A DNA stretch of 64,000 bases from Auricularia sp. M13 (lineage: Eukaryota > Basidiomycota > Agaricomycetes > Auriculariales > Auriculariaceae), in assembly GCA_037042915.1 (NCBI GenBank), contig CM073193.1, positions 4,836,001-4,900,000 on the forward strand, given 5' to 3'. The notes below the pieces were generated by a model, which worked only from the letters and a program-made list of their open reading frames with translations, was not told the origin of the DNA and ran no database searches. Position 1 is the stretch's first letter, and each line of letters begins with the position of its first letter. Made by a program: the position numbers and the translations under genes. Positions 63,996 through 64,000 of the stretch are shown here, piece by piece.

Positions 63996-64000
63996 TGTTA

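Larger units (their letters stand above)
56611..64000 (-). mobile_element. LTR element 2: Ty3/Gypsy chromovirus, runs off the right edge
   Basis: Its left (3') LTR is 56611-57334 (724 bp, TGTTA to TAACA). A purine tract abuts it (AAAGGGGGG on the minus strand). Next come an antisense spliced gene (57531-58770), the pol region on the minus strand (58891 to about 62600) and gag (about 62620-63990). The last five bases of the window, TGTTA, equal the first five of the LTR and follow the end of gag, so the second LTR probably starts at 63996. Coding is spread over overlapping frames, with about three interruptions or shifts, so the copy is probably broken. It inserted into fold-back element 2. 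Confidence 0.9.

Noticed and set aside
1-64000. tRNA genes, rRNA genes, CRISPR arrays
   Set aside because: No cloverleaf with a proper T-arm, no rRNA sequence and no spaced direct-repeat arrays were found on reading through; a covariance-model scan could still reveal a tRNA.

Overview
The window looks like a gene-dense piece of an Agaricomycete (basidiomycete) genome, probably a polypore-type wood decayer. Genes are small and often split by 45-70 bp GT-AG introns. The gene content is typical of that group: an F-box-like family protein, BTB proteins, an SRPK-like kinase, NLR-type STAND proteins and a secreted CBM9-like protein. The mobile elements also fit: a Tad1-like LINE and Ty3/Gypsy chromoviruses. 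No bacterial operons, CRISPR arrays or rRNA genes were seen.

Region 1 (1-29.9 kb) is resident sequence reshaped by two inverted duplications. Outer pair: 1-3557 is mirrored at 26103-29480. It carries an F-box gene, a convergent pair of unrecognised helical proteins (called A and B here) and the end of tRNase Z. Inner pair: about 6220-10850 is mirrored at about 11045-13570. It carries the N-terminal acetyltransferase NAA10 and a BTB gene. One copy of each core gene (tRNase Z, NAA10) is intact and the other is a decayed fragment. Between and around these lie MIX23, THOC7, a decayed SRPK-like kinase, a single-pass membrane protein, the complex I assembly factor NDUFAF3 (with a GC-AG intron) and an intact NLR with an NB domain and TPR-type helical repeats.

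Region 2 (31-45.2 kb) is a CBM9-like secreted protein and a convergent lipoate-protein ligase, pushed apart by one 11.5 kb LINE. The LINE is bounded by a perfect 14 bp target-site duplication and ends in a 34 nt poly(A) tract. It carries an endonuclease/reverse-transcriptase ORF and an ORF1-like CCHC protein that seems to contain spliceosomal introns.

Region 3 (46.8-64 kb) is a mobile-element nest in and beside a second NLR gene (NACHT plus ankyrin repeats). A 505 bp hAT-type MITE lies just upstream. A 4.2 kb LTR element with a TTCAG duplication splits the NLR N-terminal exon. Two fold-back elements split the ankyrin part, and a Ty3/Gypsy chromovirus sits inside the second fold-back and runs off the right edge. 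Both LTR elements carry, antisense to their own genes and next to the 3' LTR, a spliced gene with a Zn2Cys6-like cluster. This shared antisense module, the intron-bearing LINE ORF1 and the co-duplicated A/B pair are the best candidates for something not yet described.
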